From contig CM041292.1 in assembly GCA_023052935.1 (NCBI GenBank), positions 28,416,954-28,480,953 of the forward strand: a DNA stretch of 64,000 bases, written 5' to 3'. Shown in pieces: positions 10,811 through 22,363 of this stretch. The position numbers and the translations under genes were made by a program. The notes under the pieces were generated by a model, which worked only from the letters and a program-made list of their open reading frames with translations, was not told the DNA's origin and did not search any database. Positions within the stretch are counted from its first letter, which is position 1. Each line of letters starts with the position of its first letter. This DNA is from Piezodorus guildinii (lineage: Eukaryota > Arthropoda > Insecta > Hemiptera > Pentatomidae).

Positions 10811-11472
10811 ATGGCACGTCTTGTGAGTGCTCCGCCATATCTTAGTGTATATTGTTGTATATAGCAACCAGCTGTTCTTTACATAAATATTTCAATCCAC
10901 AGGTACTCCTGATCGCCGCAGTCTTCGGCGTGGCCTCCGCCCAGCTGCTGTCCCACGCCCCACTCGCCTACTCCAGACCCTTGGCATACGCCAGGCCCCT
11001 CGCCTACGCCAGGCCCTACGCTTCCTACGCCGCTCCAGTCGCCACCATCGCTCACGCTCCAGTAGCTGTTGCTCACGCTCCAGTCGCTGTCGCTCACGCT
11101 GCCCCCGCCCTCGCCGTCGCCCCCAGGGTTGAGGAATACGACCCACACCCATCCTACTCCTTCTCCTACTCCGTCAACGACGCTTCCACCGGAGACTCCA
11201 AGGGACAGACTGAGACCCGTGACGGTGATGTCGTCCAGGGCAGCTACTCCCTCGCCGAACCCGACGGTTCCATCAGGACCGTAGACTACACCGCTGATCC
11301 AGTCAACGGATTCAACGCCGTCGTCCACAAGGAAGCTGCCGCCCATCCCGCTCCAGTCGCTGTTGCCCACGCTCCAGTCGCCGTCGCACACGCTCCAGTC
11401 CTCGCCGCTAGGGCATACGCTCCAGCTTACGCCACCGCCGTCCATGCCCCAGTCACCACCCTTCTCCACTAA
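10811..11472 (+). CDS. Cuticular protein, RR-2 family (CPR gene 1)
   Basis: Two exons: 10811-10822 (MARL) and 10903-11472, joined across an 80 nt GT-AG intron (gtgagt ... cacag), phase 0. The spliced product is 193 aa. Residues 1-17 ([17 protein letters not shown]) are a signal peptide. Residues 18-80 are low-complexity with [13 protein letters not shown] and AHAPVAV repeats. Residues about 81-148 are the RR-2 chitin-binding domain, with [32 protein letters not shown] and [15 protein letters not shown] in order. The C-terminus repeats AHAPV and ends in [11 protein letters not shown]-2 proteins are secreted by epidermal cells and bind chitin in hard cuticle. The ATG is in good context (CAGCCATGG) 22 nt after the predicted start site. 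An upstream in-frame ATG at 10852 lies inside the intron and is not used. AATAAA follows at 11493-11498. Codons are strongly GC-ending in an AT-rich neighbourhood. Confidence 0.93.
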
Positions 11473-11492
11473 GTTTTAATTTATGTATAGTT

Positions 11493-11498
11493 AATAAA
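11493..11498 (+). terminator. Polyadenylation signal of CPR gene 1
   Basis: AATAAA 21 nt after the stop codon. Confidence 0.7.
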
Positions 11499-11499
11499 T

Positions 11500-11836
11500 T
11501 ATTTATATAAATTAATAATTGTATTTGTACATTTACTCAATTCCTACTCACTACGATGTAAATAACGTAATTTTTCGACAGTTATCGAAAAAGCCAAACT
11601 CACCGATCATAGTAATTGATAATAATAACTTTTTTTTTAATTTAAGAGTTCTTCGGCCTCTTAAAAAATGTGTAACACTTTATAGTTATGTAGGACATAC
11701 CGAGTACTGAATAATGTACCCTCACCTGTACTTGGGGTACAATACCCAACACCAGCATTTCCGATCATAAAACTTTGACCGCACTGTGCCGCCTCCTTCA
11801 CCCCCACTACAACCCCTTGCTATATATATCCCTAGG

Positions 11837-11868
<32 letters not shown>

Positions 11869-12660
11869 CTAGTGTCACTTTTGTTGTTTTATGGCTTGTG
11901 GCAAACTCATGGAAGGAGACCTATAAATGTACACATGTGATCACCCTAAACTCCTCAGCATCCAGAAAACGTATTTACTATTAACAAAAGTAATATCTAA
12001 ATATCCATACTGTGTGTGATTCATTAACTGATGAAAATTAATAATATTTTTGTATTATTATTTTAAATCGAAACTTCATAATACTTTAATACTATAATTA
12101 CTCTGATAGAAAAAATAATTTATTACGACATCTATGAATCAAGATATTTAAAAGATTTATATTGTTTTTCGGAAAAGATCTAGAAATAATATAAAATTAT
12201 CTTATGAGTATTAAGCCCTGGCATTCATTTAAGTTTATGTGAACATGTAGAGGAATTACTTGGATCACCTTTCCGTGTCATTATCCCGGAGGTTAGCCAA
12301 AACTGGAACTGGAGGTTACTATGTACCTATTTTGAGGTAAAATCATAAGTTTTGGTTAGTTCGTCGGCAAATGCTTCGTTGTTGACCTCTGGGTCCACTC
12401 TTGTCCAGCAGTATCTACCCTGCTTATCTTCTGGTCCAGACGTATATTTTCTCCTTATATATCCTGGCTAAGCCTACTTCATATTTCTTAATTAACTAAT
12501 GGCGTCCCAAACCCTGGTTAGCTTCCTTAATCGGACTCAGGTGACATTGTCTCTTAGAGACCTCCAGCATAATTCATTCCCTTTCCAGTTAACAGGTATT
12601 ATCAAAGGTTGGAAAAAATTATATATAAAAATCAACTTTAATTAACAGCTATTTATGATT
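11500..12660. other. Intergenic DNA, nothing recognised
   Basis: AT-rich with a run of about 30 A at 11837-11866. The stretch 12220-12600 is less AT-rich and may be an old repeat, but I could not match it to anything else in the window. Confidence 0.4.
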
Positions 12661-13130
12661 TTTTTAATTATTGATTTATTCAGAAACAATACAATCTGCC
12701 ACACTCTGGGCGGTGAGTATTACAGTTAGACACGTAAGAAATCATGCATCACATATGTACAGAGTGAACAGAAAACAAAATACAAAGAAAAATAAATATA
12801 AGCTAAATTAACAAAATAATGTAATGGAATAAGGTAATGAAAATACTAAATGAGAAAATGAAAGAAAGGAGGCTAAGAAGGTACGGCAATGTGAGACGAA
12901 TGAAGGACAATCGGTTACCAAAAATAATTATGGATTGGGATGCAGATGGCAGAAGAAATAGAGGAAGACCCAAAGTTAGATGGAAGGATAGAATGGTGGA
13001 GAGTATAGCGGTAGGGGGCTATCGAAGGAGCACGCGATGGACCGGCAGATGCAAAGATCTGCTGGGGCAGGAGTTTGGTTGAGGAACCTTCATATTGAAG
13101 AATTCCTGACAAAAAAAAATATATATATAT
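12661..13130 (+). mobile_element. Non-LTR retrotransposon 3' end fragment (RTE-like)
   Basis: The frame at 12837-13082 encodes RRLRRYGNVRRMKDNRLP, then GRRNRGRPKVRWKDR and a Trp/Arg-rich end. This is the characteristic C-terminus of insect endonuclease-reverse transcriptases of the RTE/R1-like type ('GH(V)xRM ... GRRxxGRPxxRW'). After the stop comes a short tail with an A-run and TA microsatellite (13111-13140). The 12661-12836 segment contains reversed polyadenylation-like sequence and may be the end of another element. Confidence 0.65.
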
Positions 13131-13154
13131 TTATATATACACTTTTGTTCAAGT

Positions 13155-13300
13155 TAATTCCTATTTACATATTTCCCCAAGAAACTTCGAACCAAACCCC
13201 GACACCTATTAGTTGATGAAGAGGTATAATGACAGGAGATCCCAGCGCCTCTCAGTCAGCCGCGTCACCGGTCTTATAAGCGAGTGGAGACTGTTTAGGA
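13155..13300. repeat. Fragment similar to the Jockey-like element tail
   Basis: The words 'gatcccagcgcctc' and 'tcagccgcgtca' (13238-13267) match the tail of the element at 4040-4150. Likely a 3' UTR fragment of the same family. Confidence 0.4.
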
Positions 13301-13410
13301 GTACTATCATTCCTGTACAGACCAATGAGTCATGGTCATTGATCAAGAATTATAAAGGAAGTTATTTGATAATGTTATAAACAAAAATTATTAGTGACTT
13401 AATTATTATA

Positions 13411-13411
13411 G

Positions 13412-13443
<32 letters not shown>
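13411..13443. repeat. Poly-A run
   Basis: About 33 A in a row. It could be the tail of a retrotransposed sequence. The 100 bases before it show no recognisable source. Confidence 0.9.
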
Positions 13444-13444
<1 letters not shown>

Positions 13445-13446
<2 letters not shown>

Positions 13447-13951
13447 TTTTACAAATCATAGTGTCTAAGCATAACCTTTCTGATGCTACATATAAATCTC
13501 GCAATAAACGTCTTATTTTACTTTAATCCAAAAACGTGACCTCGATATGTAATGGTTGGAGATGGATTCATGGAAAGGACCAAATACTCAAACATAACAT
13601 ACAGGCATCGTATTCAATAAAAAAACGGGACTGAATATCTCTCGTTACTGAGGGCCACATTCCACAACACTCACTTTCAGTTCTATGACTCATTAGCTGG
13701 ATAAAAAAAAGCGAACCAGATTTGAAGTGGTCTTGAGGGCGATATGTTAATGTCAAAGTCAATATCGGCTATGATAAGTGGTGCAATATGCATTAGTACT
13801 AAAAATTAGACTTAAAATAGTGTTCCTATTATGCTTAGAAGTTTAAATTACAGTTTATTTTTAACGATTGTTTTGTACTCGTTTTTCACCTAATCTATGT
13901 TTCTTTAGTAAAAAATTTATATATTGTTAATTTTATTTTAGTATGAAAAAA
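13445..13951. other. Intergenic DNA, nothing recognised
   Basis: AT-rich; the minus-strand frame at 13568-13762 has no domain I recognise. Confidence 0.4.
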
Positions 13952-14496
13952 ATTGGTGCGCGCAACTCCACTCACTTACCTCCGTTTTTAAAATCAATTT
14001 TAGGATTTTTATATGTGAGAGATGAAAAAAGTAAAATCATTAATTACTTTGAGTTTCAATGTTTTTGAGTTCAACAGTGTTTTATAAAATATTATATATA
14101 CTAAGGGTATCACTACGTTTGCTATAGCCAAAAGCATGCCATAGAACGTATGGAACCCTATTATATCTATGACAATCGTTAGTTTTGTTCTCTTTTTATT
14201 ACATTGTCTAGAGATAGCATTTTGATATATAATTGATATCAAAGTATATGAATGTTAGATAACATTTTGTGATTAAATCTCAGGCATATACACTTAAAAA
14301 TATGAATCATCAGTTTTAAACAACTTATCGTATTCAATCAATATTTACACACCCCCCGAGACCTTTTTGGCGTGTGGAACGGGCTTCGTCATTTAGGCTC
14401 CAGGGAACCAAAGACGTGTATTTTCGTTAAAAACTGGAATTCGAAAATTCAGTTCCTTCCCTTACTATGTATTGCATGTATGGGTTACTGAAAGTA
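13952..14496 (+). repeat. Repeat A copy with internal deletion
   Basis: Both ends are recognisable: ggtgcgcgcaac with cacttacctccg at the start, and 'cgtgtattttcgtt', 'ctggaattcgaaaat' and a decayed terminal palindrome at the end. The middle is shortened and diverged. Confidence 0.65.
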
Positions 14497-16115
14497 TAAA
14501 CTTATTTGGAAAATAAGTACTTTATTTAATGAAAATTCCAATTTATTAATGTGTGATTTTTGAAGACAGGCTTACCCCTGGAAGAGTTTTGAATAATTTT
14601 TGTAATGTAACCCATTAATGAAAATGTTTTTAGGTTATATTGGATTAGCATACCTACATTTTGTTTCTACTTTCTTTTCATTGGAGGGTCCTCCGTAGGG
14701 TCCTTTTTTTTTTCTTTTTTTTTCATATTTAAGTATTTTTTATATTGTTATTATTTTTTTATATTTTTTCATATTTATATTTTTTTTTCATATTTTAATG
14801 AATAAAATAAAAATAAATATTTTTAACTTGAACGGATGAACCGACTTTCTTGAAATAAAACATATCCTAACTGTTTTTTACAAATATTTCTTATTAAAAA
14901 GATTTTCCTAAAACGTGAGTCCATCTTTTTAATTAAAAAAAATATTTTTTGTAAGTTAAGTTGGATTTGTACACCTACAATGTTTTGCTTCTTTATTTCA
15001 TTGAAGGTTCCTGCACAATACATATTTTTTCATGTTGATCTCAAATATACCCAATGGTGAAAAATGTAATTTTATATTTTATAAAAATTTGACGCAGTTT
15101 TTCAAGGATAAAAATATCTATTAAAACTCTTTTGAAAATCTTTAGCATATATTTTTTTCGAAAATCGGTTGAGCTATTCAGGAGAAAATTTTTTTTTTCC
15201 AGCTTCATGACTTCACTTCCAAAATGATTAAGGGGATAATAAATTTTTAATGTGTTTTCTCATAAATGTTAATCAATGGTATAAATTTGGTTGTGATATA
15301 TGGGAAGCAAATTCCACTTGCTTATTCCGCCAGGTCCTGTATTTAACTGTCTTGAATTTAAGTTGAAAAATATATTGTATTATGTTTAAGCGAAGTTGAG
15401 AAATTTAGCTTCTGTATACATGTCGTAACTGTGAAAAAATAAATACATACTGAATATTATTCAAAAACCATTTTAACAATGTTATGTCTTTATTTACCGA
15501 ACCTTACAAAATTCGAATATCATTAATAGCCGATTCTATGAGTCGAAACTCATATATTCGAAAAATATCGAATCAGATTCAAATTGAAAGACTAACATAA
15601 AAATCAAAAGGAGCTACACCTTTAAAAAATTGATGTAAGTGAGACTCACTTCACTGATAAGGTGAAAACTGGTACCTAGTTAGGCAGCGGTGACGTTAGG
15701 TGATATCTCCTTAAGCTTCTTTTGGCCAATGATGTAATATTTACCATTCTGATTCAAAAGTAAAAATTCAAATATGAGTAATGGAAAAATTACTAAAACT
15801 ATAATATATAGCCACATTCTTATGAATTATCTATCGCTACGTTTTTTTAACTAGATTATGATTATTTGAGTTTAATATTGTTTTTTAATATATAATTATA
15901 TGATATACATTTCGACGTATCTATCACGCAAATTACATTATTGTTTATCTTGCGACCCATTCTTAACGAAAAAAACAATTTTCAACAGGTATAATGCATT
16001 TAATGAATATTTCGTGGTAAAGTTTTGATGATAGCGTGGACTAAAAGAGTTCTGCTGAACCAAATAAGATGTGAAAATAAATTATTGAACCTAAAAATTC
16101 CGATCAAATCAAAAA
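14497..16115. other. Intergenic DNA, nothing recognised
   Basis: Very AT-rich with many T-runs (14700-14800). Some phrases (for example 'gaaaatcggttgagctattc' at 15161) look like worn repeat A or related repeat material, but not well enough to call. Confidence 0.4.
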
Positions 16116-16233
16116 ATGAAAGTGCCAAAAAGCGAAGAGGAGACGCTAGGAGGGACAAGGGCAGGGCCGGGAGTGACCAGCTATAAAGGTGAGGCCCACC
16201 CTCTCTGCTTCAGTTCCATCTCATTCCTCAGCC
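16116..16233 (+). promoter_or_regulatory. Promoter of CPR gene 2
   Basis: TATAAAG at 16182-16188 and a TTCAGTT initiator with A at 16212, again 30 nt apart, with a 22 nt leader to ATG. CAAGGGCA lies at 16156-16163. The block is almost identical to the gene 1 promoter. Confidence 0.8.
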
Positions 16234-16916
16234 ATGGCACGTCTTGTGAGTGCTCCGCCATATCTTAGTGTATATTGTTGTATATAGAAACCAGCAGTTC
16301 TTTATATAAACATTTTATTCCACAGGTACTCCTGATCGCCGCCGTCTTCGGCGTGGCCTCCGCCCAGCTGCTGTCCCACGCCCCACTCGCCTACTCCAGA
16401 CCCTTGGCATACGCTAGGCCCCTCGCCTACGCCAGGCCCTACGCTTCCTACGCCGCTCCAGTCGCCACCATCGCTCACGCTCCAGTAGCTGTTGCCCGCG
16501 CTCCAGTCGCTATCGCTCACGCTCCAGTTGCTGTCGCCCACGCCGCTCCCGCCCTTGCCGTCGCTCCCAGGGTTGAGGAATACGACCCACACCCATCATA
16601 CTCCTTCTCCTACTCCGTCAACGACGCTTCCACCGGAGACTCCAAGGGACAAACTGAGACCCGTGACGGAGATGTCGTCCAGGGTAGCTACTCCCTCGCC
16701 GAACCCGATGGTTCCATCAGGACTGTAGACTACACCGCTGACCCAGTCAACGGATTCAACGCCGTCGTTCACAAAGAAGCTGCCGCCCACCCTGCTCCAG
16801 TCGCCGTTGCCCACGCTCCAGTAGCCGTCGCACACGCTCCAGTCGCTGTTGCCCACGCTCCAGTACTTGCCGCAAGGGCTTACGCTCCATCTTACGCTAC
16901 CACCCTCTTGCATTAA
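16234..16916 (+). CDS. Cuticular protein, RR-2 family (CPR gene 2)
   Basis: Exons 16234-16245 (MARL) and 16326-16916 with an 80 nt intron, giving 200 aa. Signal peptide residues 1-17. Residues 18-87 are an A/P/V/H-rich region like gene 1 but with one extra seven-residue APVAIAH unit. The RR-2 domain covers about residues 88-155 with [27 protein letters not shown] and [13 protein letters not shown]. The C-terminus has one more AHAPVAV unit than gene 1 and ends SYATTLLH, lacking the AVHAPVT segment that genes 1 and 4 keep. Repeat-unit gain and loss, with near identity elsewhere, fits duplication followed by slippage or gene conversion. The predicted role is the same as gene 1: a chitin-binding structural protein of hard cuticle. 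A distal AATAAA is at 17084-17089; no closer canonical signal is seen. Confidence 0.93.
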
Positions 16917-17099
16917 GTTTTATTAATGCATTGTAAATTTTGTTTAAATTATAATTTTATTTATACAACTCAATGAAATGTTTTTTTGGAATATCCTTTA
17001 TACATATTCATACATATATCCCAACCGTTATCCCATTTTTTTATATTCTTTTTATTGTCATGGAATGAAGTTTTCAGTTTAAAAATAAAGTGGTATTTA

Positions 17100-17660
17100 C
17101 GATCGAAACGGCTGTAGAGTAGAGATCATTGTCTTTAGCGGAGATCTTCCTCTCCAATAGCACATTCTGTACCAACATTTATCAATGGTCCTAAAAAGGG
17201 GTATACAAGTAGTCTAATATTCTTATAATACTGCAATACGGGATTCAGATTATCAAACGTCGTTGGAGTTGGATGTGATACTGATTGTGGCGTTGTTGTT
17301 TTAAGTGTTAGCCTCGATGGATTGTATATCAGTTTATCGGTGAAAGTTCGATAATTATTGTTTTTTCTTAATGTTAATATTTTGATAACTTTTCTTCTCA
17401 GAACATAACAATATTATGTTATTTATATAAATAAATTTTAAAAAACAACACATGATTTGACTTTGGAATACAAAATATCCCAATATATAACAAACAGTTA
17501 ACGTCTACACTCATTGATTATTCATTGCTATGAATTTTAAACTTATTAATAGTCTTTTAAAATATATTACCCGTTCATCCCTACACCAAATTGCTGCTTA
17601 GAAGTAATTCCTCCTCTACTAAAATTTCAACGCGGAATATTCGTATACATTTTTTTAAGA
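17100..17660. other. Intergenic DNA, nothing recognised
   Basis: AT-rich downstream region of gene 2 without a supportable feature. Confidence 0.4.
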
Positions 17661-17669
17661 GTTTAAACT

Positions 17670-18600
17670 TGACCAGAACAGGCTACGGACGGCTAATAAT
17701 ATCAAGTCTTGGGCGTGAACACCATTGATGAGTGCACTGTTTAACAGTGGCTCAATGAATTTTGGAAGAGCAAATTCAGCCGTGCTGACAAATAACATCG
17801 TTGAAGGATCTCTCATAATGACGATATCTGCGGGGTTCGATACAAAAAAAAATCATCGAACAACTATTCGAAAACTTACAGAGAAACTTAACCATATAAA
17901 ATGGAACGTCAATGAATACTTCAGGGTGACTGGAAAGGTTCACAATTGGGTTCCACAAACATTAAAACGACCGCTAAAAAAAAAAAAAAGAAAAGAAAGA
18001 TGTTTGTGCTGCACTACGTTAACGGAACGAAAACGACACTTTCCTGTCTAGAATTTTTAATTATGATGAAAAGTGGATACTATAAGATATCATTAGATGT
18101 TTGGGACAGTAGATCGCCAAAGAAGAAGCAGTAAAAAAAAAGAAAAAAAAGTGCTGGTTATTGTCCGGTGGGCTTAATTTGGTTTAATGAATGAATGATG
18201 GTGTGAATGACGTATCGTATTGTAACCAAGATGATTATATGCTAAAGGAATTGGCAATAATAAACCTATATTTGGCCAATCGGAAGTGGCCTATTTTGTT
18301 GATAGTAACATCCGGCCACATGTCCCAGGTATACACGTATGACATAAATCTATTAGAGCTTGGAATGGAACTCTGCCACATCCACTCTAGTCTCTGGACC
18401 ACTCGTCTACATAGGGATTATCATTCTATTAGACAACTAGACCACTATTTAAGTGAAAAAAGTTAAAGGAAAAATGAGGTCATAAAACGCTCTTTTTTAG
18501 AGTTTTAAAAGGTAGGAAATTCCATTCCGATGAAATGGAAAAGATGCCAACATGTTGGAGAAGAAATCGATAGCAGTGGTCATTATTTCGATTATATTAA
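17670..18600 (+). pseudogene. Mariner-like transposase relic, heavily decayed
   Basis: Plus-strand pieces appear in the order of a mariner transposase. An HTH-like segment (TIDECTV then QWLNEF, 17715-17765) is followed by IRKLTEKLNHIKWNVNEYF, GKVHNWVPQTL (about 17860-17965), then NYDEKWILYD with the first catalytic Asp context (18050-18085). The C-terminal block LLELGMELCHIHSS...DYHSIRQLDHYLSEKS lies at 18350-18466, and an end resembling the 'RWQ...G.YFDY' tail at 18545-18597. Frames change several times and A-runs have expanded. No terminal inverted repeats were found. It is a different subfamily from the 1710-2518 element. Confidence 0.7.
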
Positions 18601-19540
18601 ATTCTTTAAAAAAAAAAATCTTCATTGTTACGGAAAACGATAGCCAACGAGGTTGAAATGTGGGATACCAACGCCGAACGGGGAATAGGACAAGAAATGG
18701 TCTTAAATGTTATTAGAGAACACCTAGTATTGGCGACGTATTTTTAAAATAACATTAATTATTCGTAAATTGTATATCTAACAACTACTGAACAATAAGC
18801 GAAGTTAAAATTCATAGAAAATTTATTCCGGATAACCACAAACATATCACATTATTTAGTAACTATTTAATTTATTTAAAAAAAAAAACATATATTTGTT
18901 ACTAGTCTTATTTTGTAAATATTCAAACCGTTTCTGATACAAATATTTTTCTTCATAACAACTTGTTTATCTCGACGTAGGCACTGCACGTTAGGTTCTC
19001 AATTTAACCAGTTTATGATTTGTTAGTATTTTGTGTAAATCTAGTATTTTCCCCTTTTATTTTCATCTTATTAGTATATTTTCTTTTGATTATTTAAAAA
19101 AAAAAAAAATAAATTTTAACTTTCTTAATATTCTACCTATTAATAATTCCAAATGACTTTCACATAAAATTTTTATAAATTATATTTAATATTTTTGTAT
19201 TTCATTGTTTAATTTTAATATTTATTTTTATTTTTTAAATCTTGAGAATTACTTTTCTTTGACGTGAGAAAAGTCATGAGTTAATGACGAAATATTGTCA
19301 CCCATCAAATCTGTACTAACTTTTCATACATCAAAATGATCATAACAGAGTTTATTTACGCCTGCGGTCCACAATACTTCATTTATTCATATGTACTTTT
19401 TTACTTTAACATAATAATGAGTTATATGTTACAGAATATATTTATTGAAGTTGATTGTGCGAATGGCTTTTACATTAAAAATTTCAAAAAAATAAACCCA
19501 ACGTTTGGATATTAACGTTATAGATCTAGCCCCCACATTC
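18601..19540. other. Intergenic DNA, nothing recognised
   Basis: AT-rich, with A- and T-runs; no supportable feature. Confidence 0.4.
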
Positions 19541-19559
19541 GATTCAACTATAACCACAA

Positions 19560-19642
19560 CCCTAAAAAAAATCCTTCCGCAGACAGGTATGAACCGTTGA
19601 CCTGTAGATTAGATGCTCAGTGAATAACCAACTGAGCCAACT
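19560..19642 (-). repeat. tRNA-like segment, probably a SINE head
   Basis: On the minus strand it reads TGGCTCAGTTGG (a good A box) and, about 40 nt later, GGTTCATACC (B-box-like). The spacing is that of a tRNA gene. The acceptor stem does not pair well and there is no clear terminator, so I favour a tRNA-derived SINE head over a working tRNA. Confidence 0.5.
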
Positions 19643-20654
19643 AATTACATATTTTTTTATATTATTATTATGGTTTACTTATACAAATATTTTTTAATTA
19701 TTAATTTATGAGGGTGAGTATTGTTATACAATTTATTTACAACCCTGCCCTGCCTTGTGGCAACACGGGTACTTGCAGCAGTGGGAAGTACCACAGATAC
19801 AGCCCAGAGCTTCTATAAAACTATTACATAAATGACTGTGCTATTCCATCTCCTTCAAGTAGCCTCTTCTGATGTTTGGCGGCCTTCTTTAATCTTCCCT
19901 CCTACCGAAGAAGAAGAGACTTGAGCCAATACATTATTTTTCACCCGTACACAAAAGCTTTGTTGTACGGGTAATTTCGTGTTTTTAACAGCTGAGGAAT
20001 ACCGCTCTCAGTTAGGATGTCCCGTGTCTCTGAGAAGCTTTATTCTTGAGGAATATTCTACGGCAGTAATTATACTACGGTGAAACTATTTTAATGAACT
20101 TTCCACTTCAAGTATAAAAATGTTTTTGTTTTTTTGTTTTTTGTAATCAAATGTTATTTATTGCCCTGAAACTGAAAAGTTCATAACTCCACCAGCGCCC
20201 GCTCTAATGAACTTTCCTAGGGAGTTGTGGAATTGAATTATTTAATTTTAACGTTAGCAACGCTAATATATTTTATATTTGATATATACATGTACTTTTT
20301 TTAGTTACTTCGAACTTTACAAAGCTCGAAACGGACCAAAAATAATTAAAATTATTAGACTTCTCTTAACAAAATAATACTCATTCTGCTATGCGTATTA
20401 CACAACTTGTACTTCATACTTTCCTTGGAATAAATTGTATGCATATATTTTTTCTGGAAAAATTTATTTTATTCTTTTTTATTTATTAGAGCTAAGTTGT
20501 TAAAAAAACTCGTCGAATAAAAAAAATAAAACATATTAATTGATATTTAAAACTGTTTTATGTACATAAAGTAAATGTGATGGACATATTAAACTGACAT
20601 GAAATACACGTAGATACGGTACCCATTTGCCATATAGTAAATATTCTAAACTAG
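19643..20654. other. Intergenic DNA, nothing recognised
   Basis: The segment 19700-19990 has higher GC and may be an old repeat. The phrase 'aatgaactttcc' occurs twice (20094 and 20204). No gene is evident. Confidence 0.35.
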
Positions 20655-21260
20655 AAGTTTCTGGGCATCTTTTTTTACAGATGCTTTGGAGGATTATCAG
20701 GAATCGAAGAGGATGATAGGATAGAAACTAGTGGACTAGAGTGGAAATGGAGTTTTTCATGGGATGATTGATATCTGGTTTAGGCTAATTCAGTAACATA
20801 TGGAACATTCAGGTCTTTATGGATGAGCTTATTCGTGACAAAGTAAGGAGAGTTAAGGATTTTACGAAGGATTTTGGATTGTAAAGATGGGATGCGAGAA
20901 GAATTCGATGGTTCAGTATAGCCCGATATCTCTACTCCGTAAGTCCATATGGGTCTTATGATGGTCATATAAATAACTATTTCGTAATTAAGGGATAGGT
21001 TGGAGCGTTTGTCCAGTACGTGTCGAAGTAGTCGAGAAGTTTCTTGTCTTTTCCGTCTTTTATGGGGATTCCAAGTTAAACGTTTGTCAAGGTGGAGTCG
21101 TAGGTATCGAATCTTCGACAGGGGCTAGTGGATTGTCATTAAAGGATACTGTAGGGCAGGAGTTCATTAGTTTACGACGAAAGGTAAAAGTTATTCGGTG
21201 GGATTTGTTAGAATTAATTTTAATCCACCAATTCTGGCATCATACTTTAAGGTCTCGGAT
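20655..21260 (-). pseudogene. Jockey-like reverse transcriptase fragment
   Basis: The minus-strand frame at 20968-20780 reads MTIIRPIWTYGVEISG, SLQSKILRKILNSPYFVTNK and DLNVPYVTELA, the post-RT part of Jockey elements. Decayed sequence upstream (to about 21250) still shows the region following the catalytic box, and the end near 20700 the 'RCL..RW' tail. It is closely related to the element at 58246-59335 (both have SKILR, LNAPYFVTNK-like and DLNVPYV blocks). Confidence 0.7.
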
Positions 21261-21299
21261 CTGGAATAGATGAGTCAGGATGAAATTAAAATAATATTT

Positions 21300-21694
21300 T
21301 GAGAGAAGTTAGTTGAGGGTGCAGTCAATTTAACACACAATTAGGCGTAAACTTAATTTATTGGTGCCGACGTTTCGGCCTAAATTATAGGCCTTCTTCA
21401 GGGATGGTTGTGTGAGCTGAGAAGGCGTCAGTCAACACCAATAGGATGATTAAGTAATTATATTAATTAAATTACTAATAATTAATTAATTAAAATAATT
21501 GAATAATTACTTAATCATCCTATTGTTGTTGACTGACGCCTTCTCAGCTCACACAAACACCTTGAAGAAGGCCTATAATTTAGGCCGAAACGTCGGCACC
21601 AATAAATTAAGTTTATGCTTAATTGTGTGTTAAATTGACTGCACCCTCAACCAACTTCTCTCATATATACACACAGTCAACCATAGTCACTTCA
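21300..21694. mobile_element. Family F fold-back element (near-perfect inverted repeat)
   Basis: Arms 21301-21460 and 21504-21662 are inverted copies of each other over about 160 bp, with a small AT-rich centre of about 43 bp. Each arm contains the 'gccgacgtttcggcc' type core. A 13 bp direct repeat TAAAATAATATTT flanks the element (21287-21299 and 21695-21707). Between the right arm and the right flank lies an extension of about 32 nt containing 'acacagtcaaccat' that the left side lacks. One-sided extensions and inverted terminal copies are known for Penelope-like elements. There is no ORF. Confidence 0.75.
21362..21404 (-). ncRNA. Hammerhead-like core in the left arm of the fold-back
   Basis: The minus strand reads CUGAAGA, an extra A, stem GGCC...GGCC, then GAAACGUC. 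The hammerhead core CUGANGA...GAAA...UH is satisfied (position 7 is variable). Stem III would be the self-complementary ACGU, as in dimeric type I hammerheads. The flanking stem I is only 2 bp. The matching site in the right arm (21570-21605) has lost the core (UUGAAGA). Candidate only. Confidence 0.35.
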
Positions 21695-22194
21695 TAAAAT
21701 AATATTTGTTCAATAATCACCCTTATGTTAAACACCTCCTAACAAAAAAAAAAAAAAAATTTAACCTCGTTTCCATAGAACAATTTGAAATAATATAAGA
21801 TCAAAAGATGCTACATACAACAATATATTAAATTTATGTGTCTCGAATAGCTTTCTTAAAATGTCTGCAACTTTATCGTAATACAAGAATTTTGCTGAAA
21901 TTATTTAATTTCTAACGCTATACCATACACATATATCTTTATTTTTATGTTTAGACTTTGACTATTATCTTAAAAATATTTAACTTTTTCTCAGCTTTCA
22001 TATTTTATGTAGACCGTTTTCCTACCAATCCTAAGTAGAAAAACCGGTCTTAAAGACAATTTAAAACATAAGATTATTTCAATGAGAATAAATCCTGGAT
22101 TGAAAACTTATACCGATAACATTACCGAGCCTATGCATAGTATCTACGTAACAGTCCCACAATACATCTATAGTAAAAAATATAGTTTCTATTT
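21695..22194. other. Intergenic DNA, nothing recognised
   Basis: AT-rich without a supportable gene; it starts with the right flanking repeat of the fold-back element. Confidence 0.4.
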
Positions 22195-22363
22195 CATTTG
22201 ATTTTTCGTATTTGAGCTAGACCTACTACCTAAACTCACATACCATATTTACAGATAGTGTACACCAAAACGTCTGTTTCCTGCGAGAGCTCAAATCGTA
22301 AATTTTCACTGTAGTAATATTTTCCATGATTACTTATATTTTATAGATAGGAAAGTGGAAGTA
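22195..22363 (+). repeat. Diverged 3' end of repeat A
   Basis: Traces of the repeat A 3' end: 'gagctagacctacta', the degraded 'cgtaaattttcac' and an end reading ataggaaagtggaagta. Confidence 0.45.

Noticed and set aside
10852..10902. In-frame upstream ATG starting the longest open frame of CPR gene 1 (also 16275, 24396 and 32184)
   Set aside because: It lies inside the intron. The ATG at 10811 with MARL, the gtgagt donor and cacag acceptor restores a proper signal peptide and is the same in all copies.
10879..11469. Long minus-strand open frame of 196 codons opposite CPR gene 1 (similar frames opposite genes 2, 3 and 4)
   Set aside because: These are shadows of the GC-ending codons on the coding strand. 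They give Gly/Trp/Ser/Asp/Val-rich products with no domain, and their extent simply follows the coding exon.
19560..19642. A functional tRNA gene
   Set aside because: A and B boxes are present, but the acceptor stem does not pair and no terminator follows; a SINE head is more likely.
21300..21694. CRISPR-like or bacterial terminator interpretation of the long hairpin
   Set aside because: There is one inverted pair only, no spacer-repeat periodicity, and the same arms recur dispersed as a transposable element family.
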